Under the pieces are notes generated by a model. It did no database searches. It saw nothing but the letters and a program-made list of their open reading frames with translations, and had not been told where the DNA came from. From contig DKKO01000001.1 of NCBI GenBank assembly GCA_002455275.1, forward strand, positions 1 through 42,455: a DNA stretch of 42,455 nucleotides, in the 5' to 3' direction. Position 1 is the first letter of the stretch; the number at the start of each line of letters is the position of its first letter. Shown one piece after another: positions 8,414 through 16,463 of the stretch. Made by a program: the position numbers and the translations under genes. Source of the DNA: Candidatus Saccharibacteria bacterium UBA6664. Lineage in GTDB: Bacteria > Patescibacteriota > Saccharimonadia > Saccharimonadales > Saccharimonadaceae.

Positions 8414-10237
8414 TTATTGTTTGCTTTGGCGTTTTCGTTCGTTCGCATCGAGATATCTCTTGCGAAGTCGTAGGCTTTTCGGGGTTACCTCAAGTAGTTC
8501 GTCATCCGCCAAAAAGTCGATAGACTGTTCAAGACTTAGGTCCGTAAAGGGTGTAAGCTGTACAGCACCATCGCTACTTTTTGAGCGCATGTTGGTAAGG
8601 TGTTTTGCTTTACAAACATTTATTTCAAGATCTTCCTGTCGATTGTATAGGCCTACAATCATCCCTGCATATACATCAACGGCGGGTCCCACGAACAGCA
8701 CTCCTCGGTCTTCTGCATTTTGGAGTGCATAGGGAGTTGTAACACCCTGCTCAAAGGCAATGAGCGCTCCGCCTCGAGTGTTATTAAGGCTTGGGCCTAG
8801 TGGCTGATAGCCATGTGGCACACTGTTCATAATGACGGTTCCCTTGGTCGCCGTAAGTAACTGGTTGCGTAACCCAATTAAGCCACGCGTACTAATTCGG
8901 TAGGTTTGCCTGATAGTACCTGAACTGGTGGTATCTTGATGAATAAGCTCACCACGTCGCATTCCAAGCTCTTGGCTAATTGTTCCAACAAATTCGGCGC
9001 CAATTTCAACTACTAAATCTTCTACGGGTTCTTTTGTTACTCCGTCCTCTTCAATGGTGACAACTTGTGGTCGTCCTACCTCAAATTCGTAGCCTTCACG
9101 ACGCAAGGATTCGATTAAGACAGAAAGGTGTAATTCACCACGACCGCTCACGATAAAGCCAATGCCGCTGTCTTCTACTCGCAAGCTCACATTTGTTTCA
9201 AGCTCTTTTTTCAAGCGATCACCAATTTGTCGGCTGGTGGTGAATTCGCCTTCTTTACCCTTGAATGGACTGGTGTTTGGGCCGAGGTACATACTAATGG
9301 TCGGAGGTTCTACATCAATAATTGGCAATGCCTCTGGGTTGTTTGCATCTGCAATAGTTTCACCAATGTGAGCAGCGCTAATACCCGTAAGGGCAACAAT
9401 ATCACCAGCGCTTGCTTCATTGAGCTCTTCTTTGGCGAGACCACGATAGCCAAACACCTTCTCAATTCTCGCTGAAACTGTCTCTCCGCTTCGCTGCATT
9501 AATACAACCGCCTGTGATCGTTTTACGGTTCCGCGAGAAATACGGCCAATTGCGTACTTACCGAGGAACGAGTCGTAGTGAAGGCTAGTTACCAGTAGCT
9601 GCAACGAACCGCTTGGGTCAACTTGAGGCGATGGAATGTCGTTGATAATTGCATCAAAGATTGGCGAAAGATCGGCCATCTCCTCGGGGTTTGCAGGCAT
9701 ATCAGCCCAGGCCTTTCCTTCACGACCAATCGCATAGTACGTTTTATAGTGAAGTTGGTCATCAGTGGTTGCAAGCTCTAAGAATAAATCTGCAATCTCA
9801 TCGTTTACTTCGTCAATTCGGCGCGACGGTTTATCGATTTTGTTTATTACAACAACTGGCTTCAGGCCAACTTCAAGGGCTTTTGAAAGCACAAACTTCG
9901 TTTGAGGCATTGGACCTTCCTGCGCGTCTACGATAAGCAGTACGCCGTCTGCCATGTTTAGAGTTCGTTCGACTTCGCCAGAAAAATCCGCGTGACCTGG
10001 AGTGTCAATAATATTAATCTTATACTCATTGTGAAAAATTGAGGTTTGCTTAGCAGTGATGGTAATGCCTCGCTCGTGCTCTTGGTCGCCTGAATCCATA
10101 ATAAGTTCTTGGTTCATTTCGGCTTGGTTATCACGAAACGTCTTGCTTTGTTTCAATAGTCCATCAACCATGGTTGTTTTACCATGGTCAACGTGAGCAA
10201 TGATAGCTACATTTCGAATTTTGTCTGGTTGTGTCAT
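8414..10237 (-). CDS. typA: Translational GTPase TypA/BipA
   Basis: TypA is an EF-G-like GTPase that binds the ribosome and helps 50S assembly and growth under stress. The G motifs are intact: AHVDHGKTTM (G1, about residues 14-23), RGITI (G2), DTPGHADF (G3), NKID (G4). Domain II and III and the TypA-specific C-terminal region follow, with GRGELHLSVLIE and MNSVPHGYQP recognisable. The length of 607 residues is normal. The ATG is preceded by TTTATTTT without a Shine-Dalgarno. A good promoter lies at 10281-10309, giving a leader of roughly 37 nt that contains a small GGCC hairpin followed by a U-rich run. The gene lies just downstream of tRNA-Ala on the same strand. Confidence 0.97.
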   Translation of the reverse strand: MTQPDKIRNVAIIAHVDHGKTTMVDGLLKQSKTFRDNQAEMNQELIMDSGDQEHERGITITAKQTSIFHNEYKINIIDTPGHADFSGEVERTLNMADGVLLIVDAQEGPMPQTKFVLSKALEVGLKPVVVINKIDKPSRRIDEVNDEIADLFLELATTDDQLHYKTYYAIGREGKAWADMPANPEEMADLSPIFDAIINDIPSPQVDPSGSLQLLVTSLHYDSFLGKYAIGRISRGTVKRSQAVVLMQRSGETVSARIEKVFGYRGLAKEELNEASAGDIVALTGISAAHIGETIADANNPEALPIIDVEPPTISMYLGPNTSPFKGKEGEFTTSRQIGDRLKKELETNVSLRVEDSGIGFIVSGRGELHLSVLIESLRREGYEFEVGRPQVVTIEEDGVTKEPVEDLVVEIGAEFVGTISQELGMRRGELIHQDTTSSGTIRQTYRISTRGLIGLRNQLLTATKGTVIMNSVPHGYQPLGPSLNNTRGGALIAFEQGVTTPYALQNAEDRGVLFVGPAVDVYAGMIVGLYNRQEDLEINVCKAKHLTNMRSKSSDGAVQLTPFTDLSLEQSIDFLADDELLEVTPKSLRLRKRYLDANERKRQSKQ

Positions 10238-10280
10238 AAAATAAAGGCCCGTGATGGAACTAAAGGCCTGTCCTCTTTCT

Positions 10281-10309
10281 ATTATAGCACAAATAGTTTA
10301 ATTTGTAAA
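10281..10309 (-). promoter_or_regulatory. Sigma70-type promoter for typA
   Basis: Minus-strand TTTACA (10304-10309), 17-nt spacer and TATAAT (10281-10286). It lies 4 nt past the 3' end of tRNA-Ala and 43 nt before the typA ATG. The predicted start near 10274 gives a leader with AGGCC and GGCCT arms (10265-10269 and 10245-10249) and a following UUUAUUUU. Confidence 0.7.
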
Positions 10310-10312
10310 GTA

Positions 10313-10389
10313 TGGTGGAGCATAGCGGATTCGAACCGCTCACCTCTTCGCTGCCAGCGAAGCGCTCTAGCCAAATGAGCTAATGCCCC
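10313..10389 (-). tRNA. tRNA-Ala (GGC)
   Basis: A 77-nt cloverleaf with the 3' CCA encoded. The acceptor stem GGGGCAT/ATGCTCC contains G3-U70, the main alanine identity element. The anticodon arm is CTTCG-CTGGCAG-CGAAG, giving anticodon GGC. The T arm AGCGG-TTCGAAT-CCGCT is canonical. A TATAAT at 10417-10422 is a plausible -10 box for it. Confidence 0.97.
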
Positions 10390-10442
10390 ATAACTAAGAA
10401 AAGTCTTCTTGGAGGTATTATATCATCCGTTAGATAACTCTA

Positions 10443-12761
10443 CTACCCGACACTGTATAGCGTGGAACCATTTCGGATAACTCGTGCATACGAGCCAGCA
10501 CTTGGCGAATTCACAATGTAGTTTGAACCGCTGTCAACAGCGACTCTTCCACTTAAGTACACTTCTGGTGAGCCAGTAAATACAACGCCCCGGTTTTGAG
10601 GTGACGCTGGAGTCTGACCACGATCGAAGGCGTGAAGCCCTTCGTAAACACCGCTGCTCTCAATAGCAAAGCCACCACCCGCCGAATCATTGCGTGCATT
10701 TGAGTCTGCCACCAAACCTGACGCGGTGACATTACTTCCAGTGAAGCGGAAGCCCCAGCGACCGTTGTCTTGGGCGGCGCAGTTGGCGATTTCGCAGCGG
10801 CTTGATGAGATCGAGAACCCATCGTGATTATCGGTGTAGTATGCCTTGCAGTTGGCGATTTTGGTGTTACCGCCTCCAAGATCGAATGCGGCGTAGCCAT
10901 CACCACCATTTGCACGACAGTCGCTAATTTGTGAGTCGGATGAACCGTCAATAAATAGTCCTTGCTGATCACAGCTCCAGAATACACAGTGCATGATTTG
11001 AGTTTCGCGAGAACCACCACTGGTACCGCTAATCCACGCGCCCTTACCTTTCGCGAAGCCTATCCAGACGTTTTCGATGCGATTGTAGGCATCGTTACCA
11101 GATTTGATGTCGTAGTTGTCACCCACGCCTGAACCTACATATTTAATACCGTGGCCTTCCCACTTAACTGCGCCCGTACGTGCAATGGTGAGGTCTGAAA
11201 CTTTTGTGTGCGATGTCATGTTATCGTACAGCTCAATGACACCTCTGTCGATTCCGACCGTAGTAAACTGAGGTGATATTAAGGTACCCTGGCCAAATCC
11301 AAACAAATGAGTGTTTGGATACATGGTTATAGAGGTCGAATTATTGTTGCCCACATAAAAGGTTGGCCCAACAAGGCACACACCAATCCGTCCATCGCCA
11401 CTAAATCCGTCGTTTGCGCGGCTGGCTGTTTGAAGTGCTTGATTGATAATTGTCTGATCATTCGTGCCAGTACATACATAGTCGCATGCATTCTGAACTG
11501 CTACTGGAGCGTCGGCTGAAGCCACCGTAACAGCTCCTGCGGGTATTGCACCCCCAGCACCAGGAGGCGTAGCCCATGTACCGTCACCACGTAGGTAGGT
11601 AGTGCCGCCAGCTGTTCCTGAGGCAGAAATTTTTGCTATTGTCACGTTGCTGTTAGCAATTTTGGCCGTCGTCACCGCATTGCTGGCTAGTTCGGTAGTA
11701 TCCACCGCTCCTGCCACTATCTGGGCATTTGAGGCAGTGCCACTGAGATCTCCACCCATTGAAGGGTCAGAAGCTCCGGGCAAAGCGAAGTACCCTTTTG
11801 TACCTGTTCCGTCTGTCCCATAGTAGCGACTATTACCCGGTGTAGCACTGTCGTTGACGAGACTAAGGGTACGGTTAGCCGCTAGGCTACCGCCTCCAGT
11901 TAAGGATGTAGTTCCGGTAATCGTAGTTGAGGTATCGGCTTTATTATTAAGAGCAGTCTGCGTTGCGGTGGATACGGGTTTGCTTGCATCCGAAGTGTTA
12001 TCAACATTGCCCAAGCCGACATCAGACGCACTTAACCCTAGGTTGGCCGTATTAATATCAATGTCGATTTCATCATTTACACTGTCGTTAGTAATGGAAA
12101 TTTTGTTGCTGCCTGCATTGAGATTCTTGAATTCAAAGTTTACACCTGTTTTTTGCTTGTAGACTCCGATTCCTCCTGCACCAATATTACTAGCCGTGTT
12201 GGTCTCGCCACCGCCACCGCCCCCAGATTGGGTAATCCATTCAAATGAACCAGCATTGTAGCTAAGCACTTCACCATCGACTGGCGTGTCAGAATTAAGC
12301 TTAGCCGGTGTAATTGTGTTGTCTGCTATTTTCGTAACTGTTACCGAATCGGTGGAAAGCTTGGCCGCCGTTACGTTTGCATCGGCAATTTTCGCTGTAG
12401 TAACGTTGCTGTCGGCTATTTTAGCAGTGGTGACATTGGCATCGGTTATCTTGGCCGTAGTAACGGCGTTGCTGGCTAGTTCGGTGGTACCTACGGCAGC
12501 AGCGGCAATTTGAGCATTTGAGGCAGTACCGGTAAGGTCTCCGCCCATGGTAGGATCACCGGCCACAGAGTTTACTTTGGCTGCAAGAGCTGTGTCGAGT
12601 TTAGCTTCGGATATGGTGGCATCTTGAATCTTGCTAGCGCTTACGGTGTTGTTTTTAAGCGATCCGTCGGCATTGTGAGCGGCTTGAAGATACGCATTGA
12701 GGATATCTCCCCAAGTGCCTTCGTCTGAGCCTGGAATGGGTAGGCGTGGCATTCTATTCAT
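10443..12761 (-). CDS. Tail-fibre-like surface protein with decapeptide repeats and a parallel beta-helix
   Basis: This 772-residue protein has three parts. The N-terminus (MPRLPIPGSDEGTWGDILN, then AHNADGSLK) resembles the start of many phage tail and head-fibre proteins. Residues about 91-155 form degenerate ten-residue repeats of the type NVTTAKIADS, and a roughly 50-residue block beginning DPxMGGDLxGTASNAQI occurs twice. The C-terminal half (about 410-772) has the Asn/Gly-rich, short-strand pattern of a right-handed beta-helix such as pectate-lyase-like or tailspike folds. No signal peptide, LPXTG motif or membrane segment is seen. No other phage structural gene is in the window, so it stands alone. 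It could be an adhesin or receptor-binding fibre, or a phage remnant. Start ATG at 12761 or 12752. Family-level call only. Confidence 0.7.
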   Translation of the reverse strand: MNRMPRLPIPGSDEGTWGDILNAYLQAAHNADGSLKNNTVSASKIQDATISEAKLDTALAAKVNSVAGDPTMGGDLTGTASNAQIAAAAVGTTELASNAVTTAKITDANVTTAKIADSNVTTAKIADANVTAAKLSTDSVTVTKIADNTITPAKLNSDTPVDGEVLSYNAGSFEWITQSGGGGGGETNTASNIGAGGIGVYKQKTGVNFEFKNLNAGSNKISITNDSVNDEIDIDINTANLGLSASDVGLGNVDNTSDASKPVSTATQTALNNKADTSTTITGTTSLTGGGSLAANRTLSLVNDSATPGNSRYYGTDGTGTKGYFALPGASDPSMGGDLSGTASNAQIVAGAVDTTELASNAVTTAKIANSNVTIAKISASGTAGGTTYLRGDGTWATPPGAGGAIPAGAVTVASADAPVAVQNACDYVCTGTNDQTIINQALQTASRANDGFSGDGRIGVCLVGPTFYVGNNNSTSITMYPNTHLFGFGQGTLISPQFTTVGIDRGVIELYDNMTSHTKVSDLTIARTGAVKWEGHGIKYVGSGVGDNYDIKSGNDAYNRIENVWIGFAKGKGAWISGTSGGSRETQIMHCVFWSCDQQGLFIDGSSDSQISDCRANGGDGYAAFDLGGGNTKIANCKAYYTDNHDGFSISSSRCEIANCAAQDNGRWGFRFTGSNVTASGLVADSNARNDSAGGGFAIESSGVYEGLHAFDRGQTPASPQNRGVVFTGSPEVYLSGRVAVDSGSNYIVNSPSAGSYARVIRNGSTLYSVG
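12297..12491 (-). repeat. Degenerate 30-bp coding repeats (decapeptide) in the fibre-like gene
   Basis: About six tandem copies of a 30-bp unit encode peptides of the form [AS]NVTTAKI[AT]D. The first four are near-identical at DNA level, while later ones diverge (STDSVTVTKI, DNTITPAKL). Such units form fibrous or beta-spiral stalks in tail fibres and may vary in number between strains. Confidence 0.75.
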
Positions 12762-13074
12762 AATAATATAGCCTTAACTCAAGCACAATGGCTAGAAATA
12801 AAATACACCTCGAGAGAGATGTATTTTCGCTGCTACGCGCCCACCCGGGGGCACGGTTTTGTTTTTGGTTAGCTGTTTGTATTAACGAAACGGCAGCCCC
12901 GTTTAAGCGTACCAGCTTGCTATAAGTATGCGCTTATGGTTTAAAGATTGCAAGCCCCCTAGTAAATACTTGCTGAATATGCTTAACTATATGAGTTCAG
13001 AATGCTAGCATATATACGTTTCGTTTGTGTCTAGAGGTCGATCTGAGAATAACAAAGTACAAGTGAAAGAATAT
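12762..13074. other. Gene-free interval between the fibre-like gene and the RRM gene
   Basis: About 310 nt without a credible gene. It contains one terminator-like hairpin (12800-12827), a GC-rich GCCC/GGGC hairpin followed by a T-rich run around 12838-12867, and several AT-rich stretches that could hold the RRM gene promoter. No clear -35/-10 pair was found. RRM and cold-shock genes often have long structured leaders, so a regulatory leader is possible but not shown. Confidence 0.5.
12800..12827. terminator. Terminator-like hairpin, readable on both strands
   Basis: Arms AAAATACA (12800-12807) and TGTATTTT (12820-12827) are perfectly complementary, with further CTC/GAG pairing possible inside. 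A-tracts and T-tracts flank it on both sides. No gene ends directly at it, so its role is unclear. Confidence 0.45.
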
Positions 13075-13350
13075 ATGCAAAAGCAAAATCTTTTCGTTGG
13101 AAGTCTAGCGTACGCAACCAGCGACGATAGCCTGAAAGCCTTTTTCGAGTCAGTTGGCCCCGTTGCCAGTGCTCGTGTGATTACCGACCGCGATAGCGGC
13201 CGCTCAAAGGGCTTCGGTTTCGTTGAAATGGAAAATGAGGCTGACAACCAAAAAGCAGTAGACCAGCTAAATGGTCAAGAGCTTGATGGTCGTTCAATCA
13301 ATGTATCGCTTGCTCGTCCAAAAGAAGACCGTCCAAAACGAGACTTCTAG
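13075..13350 (+). CDS. RNA-binding protein with one RRM domain
   Basis: This 91-residue protein is a single RNA-recognition motif. RNP2 is LFVGSL (6-11) and RNP1 is KGFGFVEM (45-52); the aromatic residues that stack on RNA are kept. A short basic tail RPKEDRPKRDF follows. Such proteins are common in cyanobacteria and in many candidate-phyla bacteria, where they are often cold-induced and act as RNA chaperones. The ATG at 13075 places RNP2 at the usual distance from the start; a GTG at 13027 would add 16 residues unlike the family. A strong terminator follows 18 nt after the stop. Confidence 0.9.
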   Translation: MQKQNLFVGSLAYATSDDSLKAFFESVGPVASARVITDRDSGRSKGFGFVEMENEADNQKAVDQLNGQELDGRSINVSLARPKEDRPKRDF

Positions 13351-13368
13351 TTCGATACAACGATCAAT

Positions 13369-13402
13369 AATACCCGTTGGTTAGCAATAACCAGCGGGTA
13401 TT
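13369..13402 (+). terminator. Rho-independent terminator after the RRM gene
   Basis: A 15-bp stem (arms 13369-13383 and 13388-13402, one G-U pair, loop GCAA) is followed by TTATTT. The A-rich start of the left arm could also terminate the convergent minus-strand operon that ends at 13407. Confidence 0.92.
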
Positions 13403-13406
13403 TTAT

Positions 13407-13778
13407 TTAGAACCACGGAAGCGGCGAGCGTAGCCATTCTATGTGTAAGCCAAAGAAATCGTTTAAATACCCATAGCCATTGAGGAGCCATACCGTGGCG
13501 ACTACGATTGCTGCCGTGAGCAGCCAAAGGACAATGCGAAGAAATATCGATTGCTTTTCGACCCACGTCTCCCAAGCTGTGTAGTATGATTTTAGTTTTG
13601 TGCGGAGGTTATGCGCCCACTCGAACTCGGTCGATAGCAAGGCAAGAGCACCGAAAACAATCAACCAACCTGGCCCAGGGTACGGAATAGCCACAATGCC
13701 AACTAGCAACAAGAAACCACCAACGACTGCAATCGTTAGCCTTCTCAAACGTGAGCTTTGGTTATCTTCATTATTCAT
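13407..13778 (-). CDS. PGPGW/TIGR02611-type membrane protein
   Basis: This 123-residue protein has two membrane regions: about residues 14-48, which contains the signature PYPGPGW, and about 80-103. Between them is a short amphipathic cytosolic stretch. The PGPGW motif defines a small family of putative transmembrane proteins (PF09656/TIGR02611), mainly known from Actinobacteria; no function has been established. It starts 8 nt inside the preceding DUF1653 gene, so the two are probably co-translated at the end of the ABC exporter operon. Confidence 0.85.
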   Translation of the reverse strand: MNNEDNQSSRLRRLTIAVVGGFLLLVGIVAIPYPGPGWLIVFGALALLSTEFEWAHNLRTKLKSYYTAWETWVEKQSIFLRIVLWLLTAAIVVATVWLLNGYGYLNDFFGLHIEWLRSPLPWF

Positions 13779-13995
13779 TGCTAAGCCTCTCGAACCTTGG
13801 TCGCATTACGCCGTCTAGCTTAATCTTCTCGGTAAACATATCGAACGGACGAGCAAACAGTTCATACTTTGTATCATACAATGGGCGATAGATTACCAGC
13901 GCTTCGTGACTTTCGGAATGCATAGCGACACCAATCACCTCGTAGTGATTACCGCTTTTTGTATGCAAGTACGTGCCTGTTTCTAGGGCGGGCAT
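13771..13995 (-). CDS. DUF1653 domain protein
   Basis: A 74-residue protein with the DUF1653 pattern: TYLHTKSGNHYEVIGVA, then TKYELFARPFDMF and a charged end. The family is a small SH3-like barrel found as a stand-alone protein in many bacteria; its function is unknown. The longer frame up to 14094 would run into the ABC permease gene and encode a Cys-rich stretch unlike the family, so ATG at 13995 is preferred. No convincing Shine-Dalgarno is seen. It overlaps the PGPGW gene by 8 nt. Confidence 0.8.
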   Translation of the reverse strand: MPALETGTYLHTKSGNHYEVIGVAMHSESHEALVIYRPLYDTKYELFARPFDMFTEKIKLDGVMRPRFERLSNE

Positions 13996-14021
13996 ATCAG
14001 GGTCGTTCGTCGAGGAAGTTA

Positions 14022-14765
14022 TTATTTTACCCTCCGACGAAGTGATGCAGCACCTAGCACAATCGCAGCGAGAATAAACGCACCCAGCACCCATACATCA
14101 CGCCAAGCTTCTTTGGATAAGTCTACTTCAGAGACAACACGTTGCAACGCGTCAACCGCGTACGTTAAGGGTAAGTAGTACGCAATGCTCTCAAGCAGGT
14201 CTGGCATCTGGTCAAGCGGCAACAGCAAACCGCATACCAAAAACTGGGGAAAGATGAGCGCCGGCATGAACTGGACTGCCTGGAATTCGGTTTGGGCAAA
14301 GGCGCTCACGAACACTCCAAGAGCCGTTCCGACCAAAGCATTCAGAAGCGCTATTAACACCACGAACCATTCTGGCCCCGCCACGTTCATATCGAGGAAA
14401 AATATTGCCACACTGCTTGCGATTAATGATTGAATGACAGCCAGTAGACCAAAGGCGAGCGTATAGCCCAAGATAATGTCGAGTTTCGCAATTGGAGTGA
14501 CGAGCATGCGTTCAAACGTTCCATTCGTACGTTCGCGAAGTGTCGTGATGCTCGTAATCAAAAACATGATTGTAAATGGAAAGATGCCAAGGAGCGCCGG
14601 CGCGATACGATCAAAAACCGCGTCGTTATCGCTATACAGCCACCACAACAGGCTCATGAGAATTACTGGCATGAGAAATATCAGTGCAACCGACCTGTGG
14701 TCGTGTGATAACTGGCGGAGTATACGCTGGCTCGTTGCTAGTACAGCCGAGATGTGATATATCAT
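14022..14765 (-). CDS. ABC-2 type transporter permease
   Basis: A 247-residue integral membrane protein of the ABC-2 family with six predicted helices. TRERTNGTFERMLVTPI, just after the second helix, is the typical conserved loop of drug and polysaccharide-type ABC-2 permeases. Helices lie at roughly residues 26-43, 52-72, 98-124, 133-157, 167-183 and 219-240. Its ATG overlaps the stop of the ATPase gene as ATGA. The pair forms a complete exporter of the ABC-2 (multidrug/antibiotic) type. The substrate is not identifiable. Confidence 0.92.
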   Translation of the reverse strand: MIYHISAVLATSQRILRQLSHDHRSVALIFLMPVILMSLLWWLYSDNDAVFDRIAPALLGIFPFTIMFLITSITTLRERTNGTFERMLVTPIAKLDIILGYTLAFGLLAVIQSLIASSVAIFFLDMNVAGPEWFVVLIALLNALVGTALGVFVSAFAQTEFQAVQFMPALIFPQFLVCGLLLPLDQMPDLLESIAYYLPLTYAVDALQRVVSEVDLSKEAWRDVWVLGAFILAAIVLGAASLRRRVK

Positions 14766-15472
14766 TTTTTATCTCCAACCAGCTTTAAGAATGCATCTTC
14801 AACGGAATGGGCAGAAGTGGACTTTAGTAGATTAGCCTTCGTTGCCTGCCAGAGTAGTTTACCATCTCGTAGCAATAATACTTGCTCACAACGTTCGGCT
14901 TCGTCCATTACGTGGCTAGAAATGACTATTGTTTTTCCGTTTTTTGCTAGATTACTAAACAACTTCCAGAGTTTTTGACGAAGCACCGGGTCTAGTCCAA
15001 CCGTTGGCTCATCTAAAATTAACACGCTAGGGTTACCGAGCAAGGCGATTGCCAAGCTGACTCTTGCACGTTGACCCCCTGACAGTGTTGAAGCAAGTTG
15101 TCTACGCTGAGGCTCTAGATCTACTGCCTTAATAACATTACTGATACTTTGTTTTGGCGCAGTGATGAGTTTGGCAAAATACGCCAGATTCTGTTCGACG
15201 GTTAGGTCATCATAGATTGCTGGATCTTGCGTAACATAGCCAATTTCACTGCGTAGTGCGCTACTACCGACAGATTTTTCGTTCACCATCAGCCCGCCCT
15301 TCGTGGGAATTTGTAGGCCAACAATGGTGCGCATCAGAGTCGTTTTACCAGACCCACTTGGGCCAATTAACCCTGTGAGCACCCCAGGGGAAATACTAAA
15401 AGATAACGAATCAAGAATGGTTTGTCGCTGTTTGACCACCGAAAGCTTGTCCGCGCGAATCCCCTCTGCCAT
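14762..15472 (-). CDS. ABC transporter ATP-binding protein
   Basis: A 236-residue ATPase subunit. Walker A is GPSGSGKTT (about 37-45), the Q-loop follows at YVTQDP, the signature is LSGGQRARVSLA, Walker B with the catalytic Glu is VLILDEPTVGLDP, and the switch His is in ISSHVMDE. All catalytic residues are intact. It is closest in style to DrrA/CcmA-type exporters. The gene overlaps the permease by 4 nt and follows a Nudix gene by 26 nt on the same strand, so it may belong to the longer operon from ligA. Confidence 0.95.
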   Translation of the reverse strand: MAEGIRADKLSVVKQRQTILDSLSFSISPGVLTGLIGPSGSGKTTLMRTIVGLQIPTKGGLMVNEKSVGSSALRSEIGYVTQDPAIYDDLTVEQNLAYFAKLITAPKQSISNVIKAVDLEPQRRQLASTLSGGQRARVSLAIALLGNPSVLILDEPTVGLDPVLRQKLWKLFSNLAKNGKTIVISSHVMDEAERCEQVLLLRDGKLLWQATKANLLKSTSAHSVEDAFLKLVGDKK

Positions 15473-15498
15473 GTATTTACTATACCACTTGAATGAGG

Positions 15499-15903
15499 CT
15501 ATACACCATCAACCATGACTAGTACTTCGCGCACGTAAGGGTCGAGGTTAGTCCGCATTGCATTCTCAATGGTAAGCCACGTGTAGTCACTATGCTCATT
15601 ACTTAGTGCTACTTCACCTTCAGCTTCAGCAACATACGTAAGTCGAATAACTCGCAAGTTTTTCGCATTCACAAAAATATCTTGAGCTGCTAGTAACTTA
15701 TGAACAGCCCGTAAACTAAGGCCTGTTTCCTCTTGTATTTCTCTGGCAAGTGCTTGCTCAAGCGGTTCGTCCACTTCTATTCGGCCGCCCGGAATATCTA
15801 GGTGTGGCCCTGTTTCAGCATCCATTGCTTCTGCCCTTCGCAGAAACAAATATTCGCCGTCTTTATTTTTGATTAACGCTTTTACACCGACTTGAAGTTT
15901 CAT
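15499..15903 (-). CDS. Nudix hydrolase
   Basis: A 134-residue Nudix protein. The Nudix box GGRIEVDEPLEQALAREIQEETG fits GX5EX7REUXEEXG exactly (written here only as a motif description; it starts at about residue 40). Substrates of such small Nudix enzymes include damaged nucleotides and nucleoside diphosphate derivatives. Its start overlaps the stop of the adjacent ITPase gene by 4 nt (15900-15903). The pairing with an ITPase and ligA suggests nucleotide-pool cleaning, which is an inference from context. Confidence 0.92.
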   Translation of the reverse strand: MKLQVGVKALIKNKDGEYLFLRRAEAMDAETGPHLDIPGGRIEVDEPLEQALAREIQEETGLSLRAVHKLLAAQDIFVNAKNLRVIRLTYVAEAEGEVALSNEHSDYTWLTIENAMRTNLDPYVREVLVMVDGV

Positions 15904-16463
15904 ATTTTAGTCTTTAAAAAGTTTCTTACTTGGTCAATTGCTCTCACCTTAGCATACACATCGTCATATTCTTGCCGCGTCAGCTCGGCACGACTCCTAC
16001 CGCTATACCCATCTACGCAAAATATTGGATCGGAGCCAAATGCATACTCCGCATTGCCTTTGGGATGTGCGGCTAAATCACCCTTCACTTCACCGTGAAT
16101 AATTTTTAGTTCTTTACCATCGAAATAACCAAAGTACGCTCTGGCGGTCACGCGCCTTGATTTAAGACCATCCGCCATACGACATAGCTTTTCTAATCCA
16201 TCTTCAGCATTCACGAAAAATTTTATAAATGGACCCGGTAGTCCGTCGAGTTCATCGAGCCAAAGAGAATAATCATCAACAAAAACAGGTTTTTGAAGAA
16301 TTTTATAGGCCTCCACCACTTTGTGTCGTATAACGTCTTCAGGAGATTTTGCCTGTATTTCGTCTAGTTCAAGCGCTTCGTGTTTTACAGGTAAACCAAG
16401 TAGATTAGCAATGTGTTCGGCCTTGTGAGCATTGCCAGTGATAAAAACAGGCTGCTCGCTCAT
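15900..16463 (-). CDS. Non-canonical purine NTP pyrophosphatase (HAM1/ITPase family)
   Basis: This enzyme hydrolyses dITP, ITP and XTP to monophosphates and keeps deaminated purines out of nucleic acids. The N-terminus FITGNAHKAEHI matches the family substrate motif, and VDDYSLWLDELDGLPGPFIKFF matches the central one in two parts. The LPGPFIKFF form is closer to eukaryotic/archaeal ITPA (LPGPYIKWF) than to bacterial RdgB (APGVYSARY). At 187 residues its length is normal. It overlaps ligA by 4 nt and the Nudix gene by 4 nt. Confidence 0.92.
   Translation of the reverse strand: MSEQPVFITGNAHKAEHIANLLGLPVKHEALELDEIQAKSPEDVIRHKVVEAYKILQKPVFVDDYSLWLDELDGLPGPFIKFFVNAEDGLEKLCRMADGLKSRRVTARAYFGYFDGKELKIIHGEVKGDLAAHPKGNAEYAFGSDPIFCVDGYSGRSRAELTRQEYDDVYAKVRAIDQVRNFLKTKI

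Noticed and set aside
11854..12513. Open frames on the plus strand opposite the fibre-like gene
   Set aside because: They mirror the repetitive Thr/Ala/Lys coding of the real gene, have Val/Leu-rich low-complexity translations and no ribosome site.
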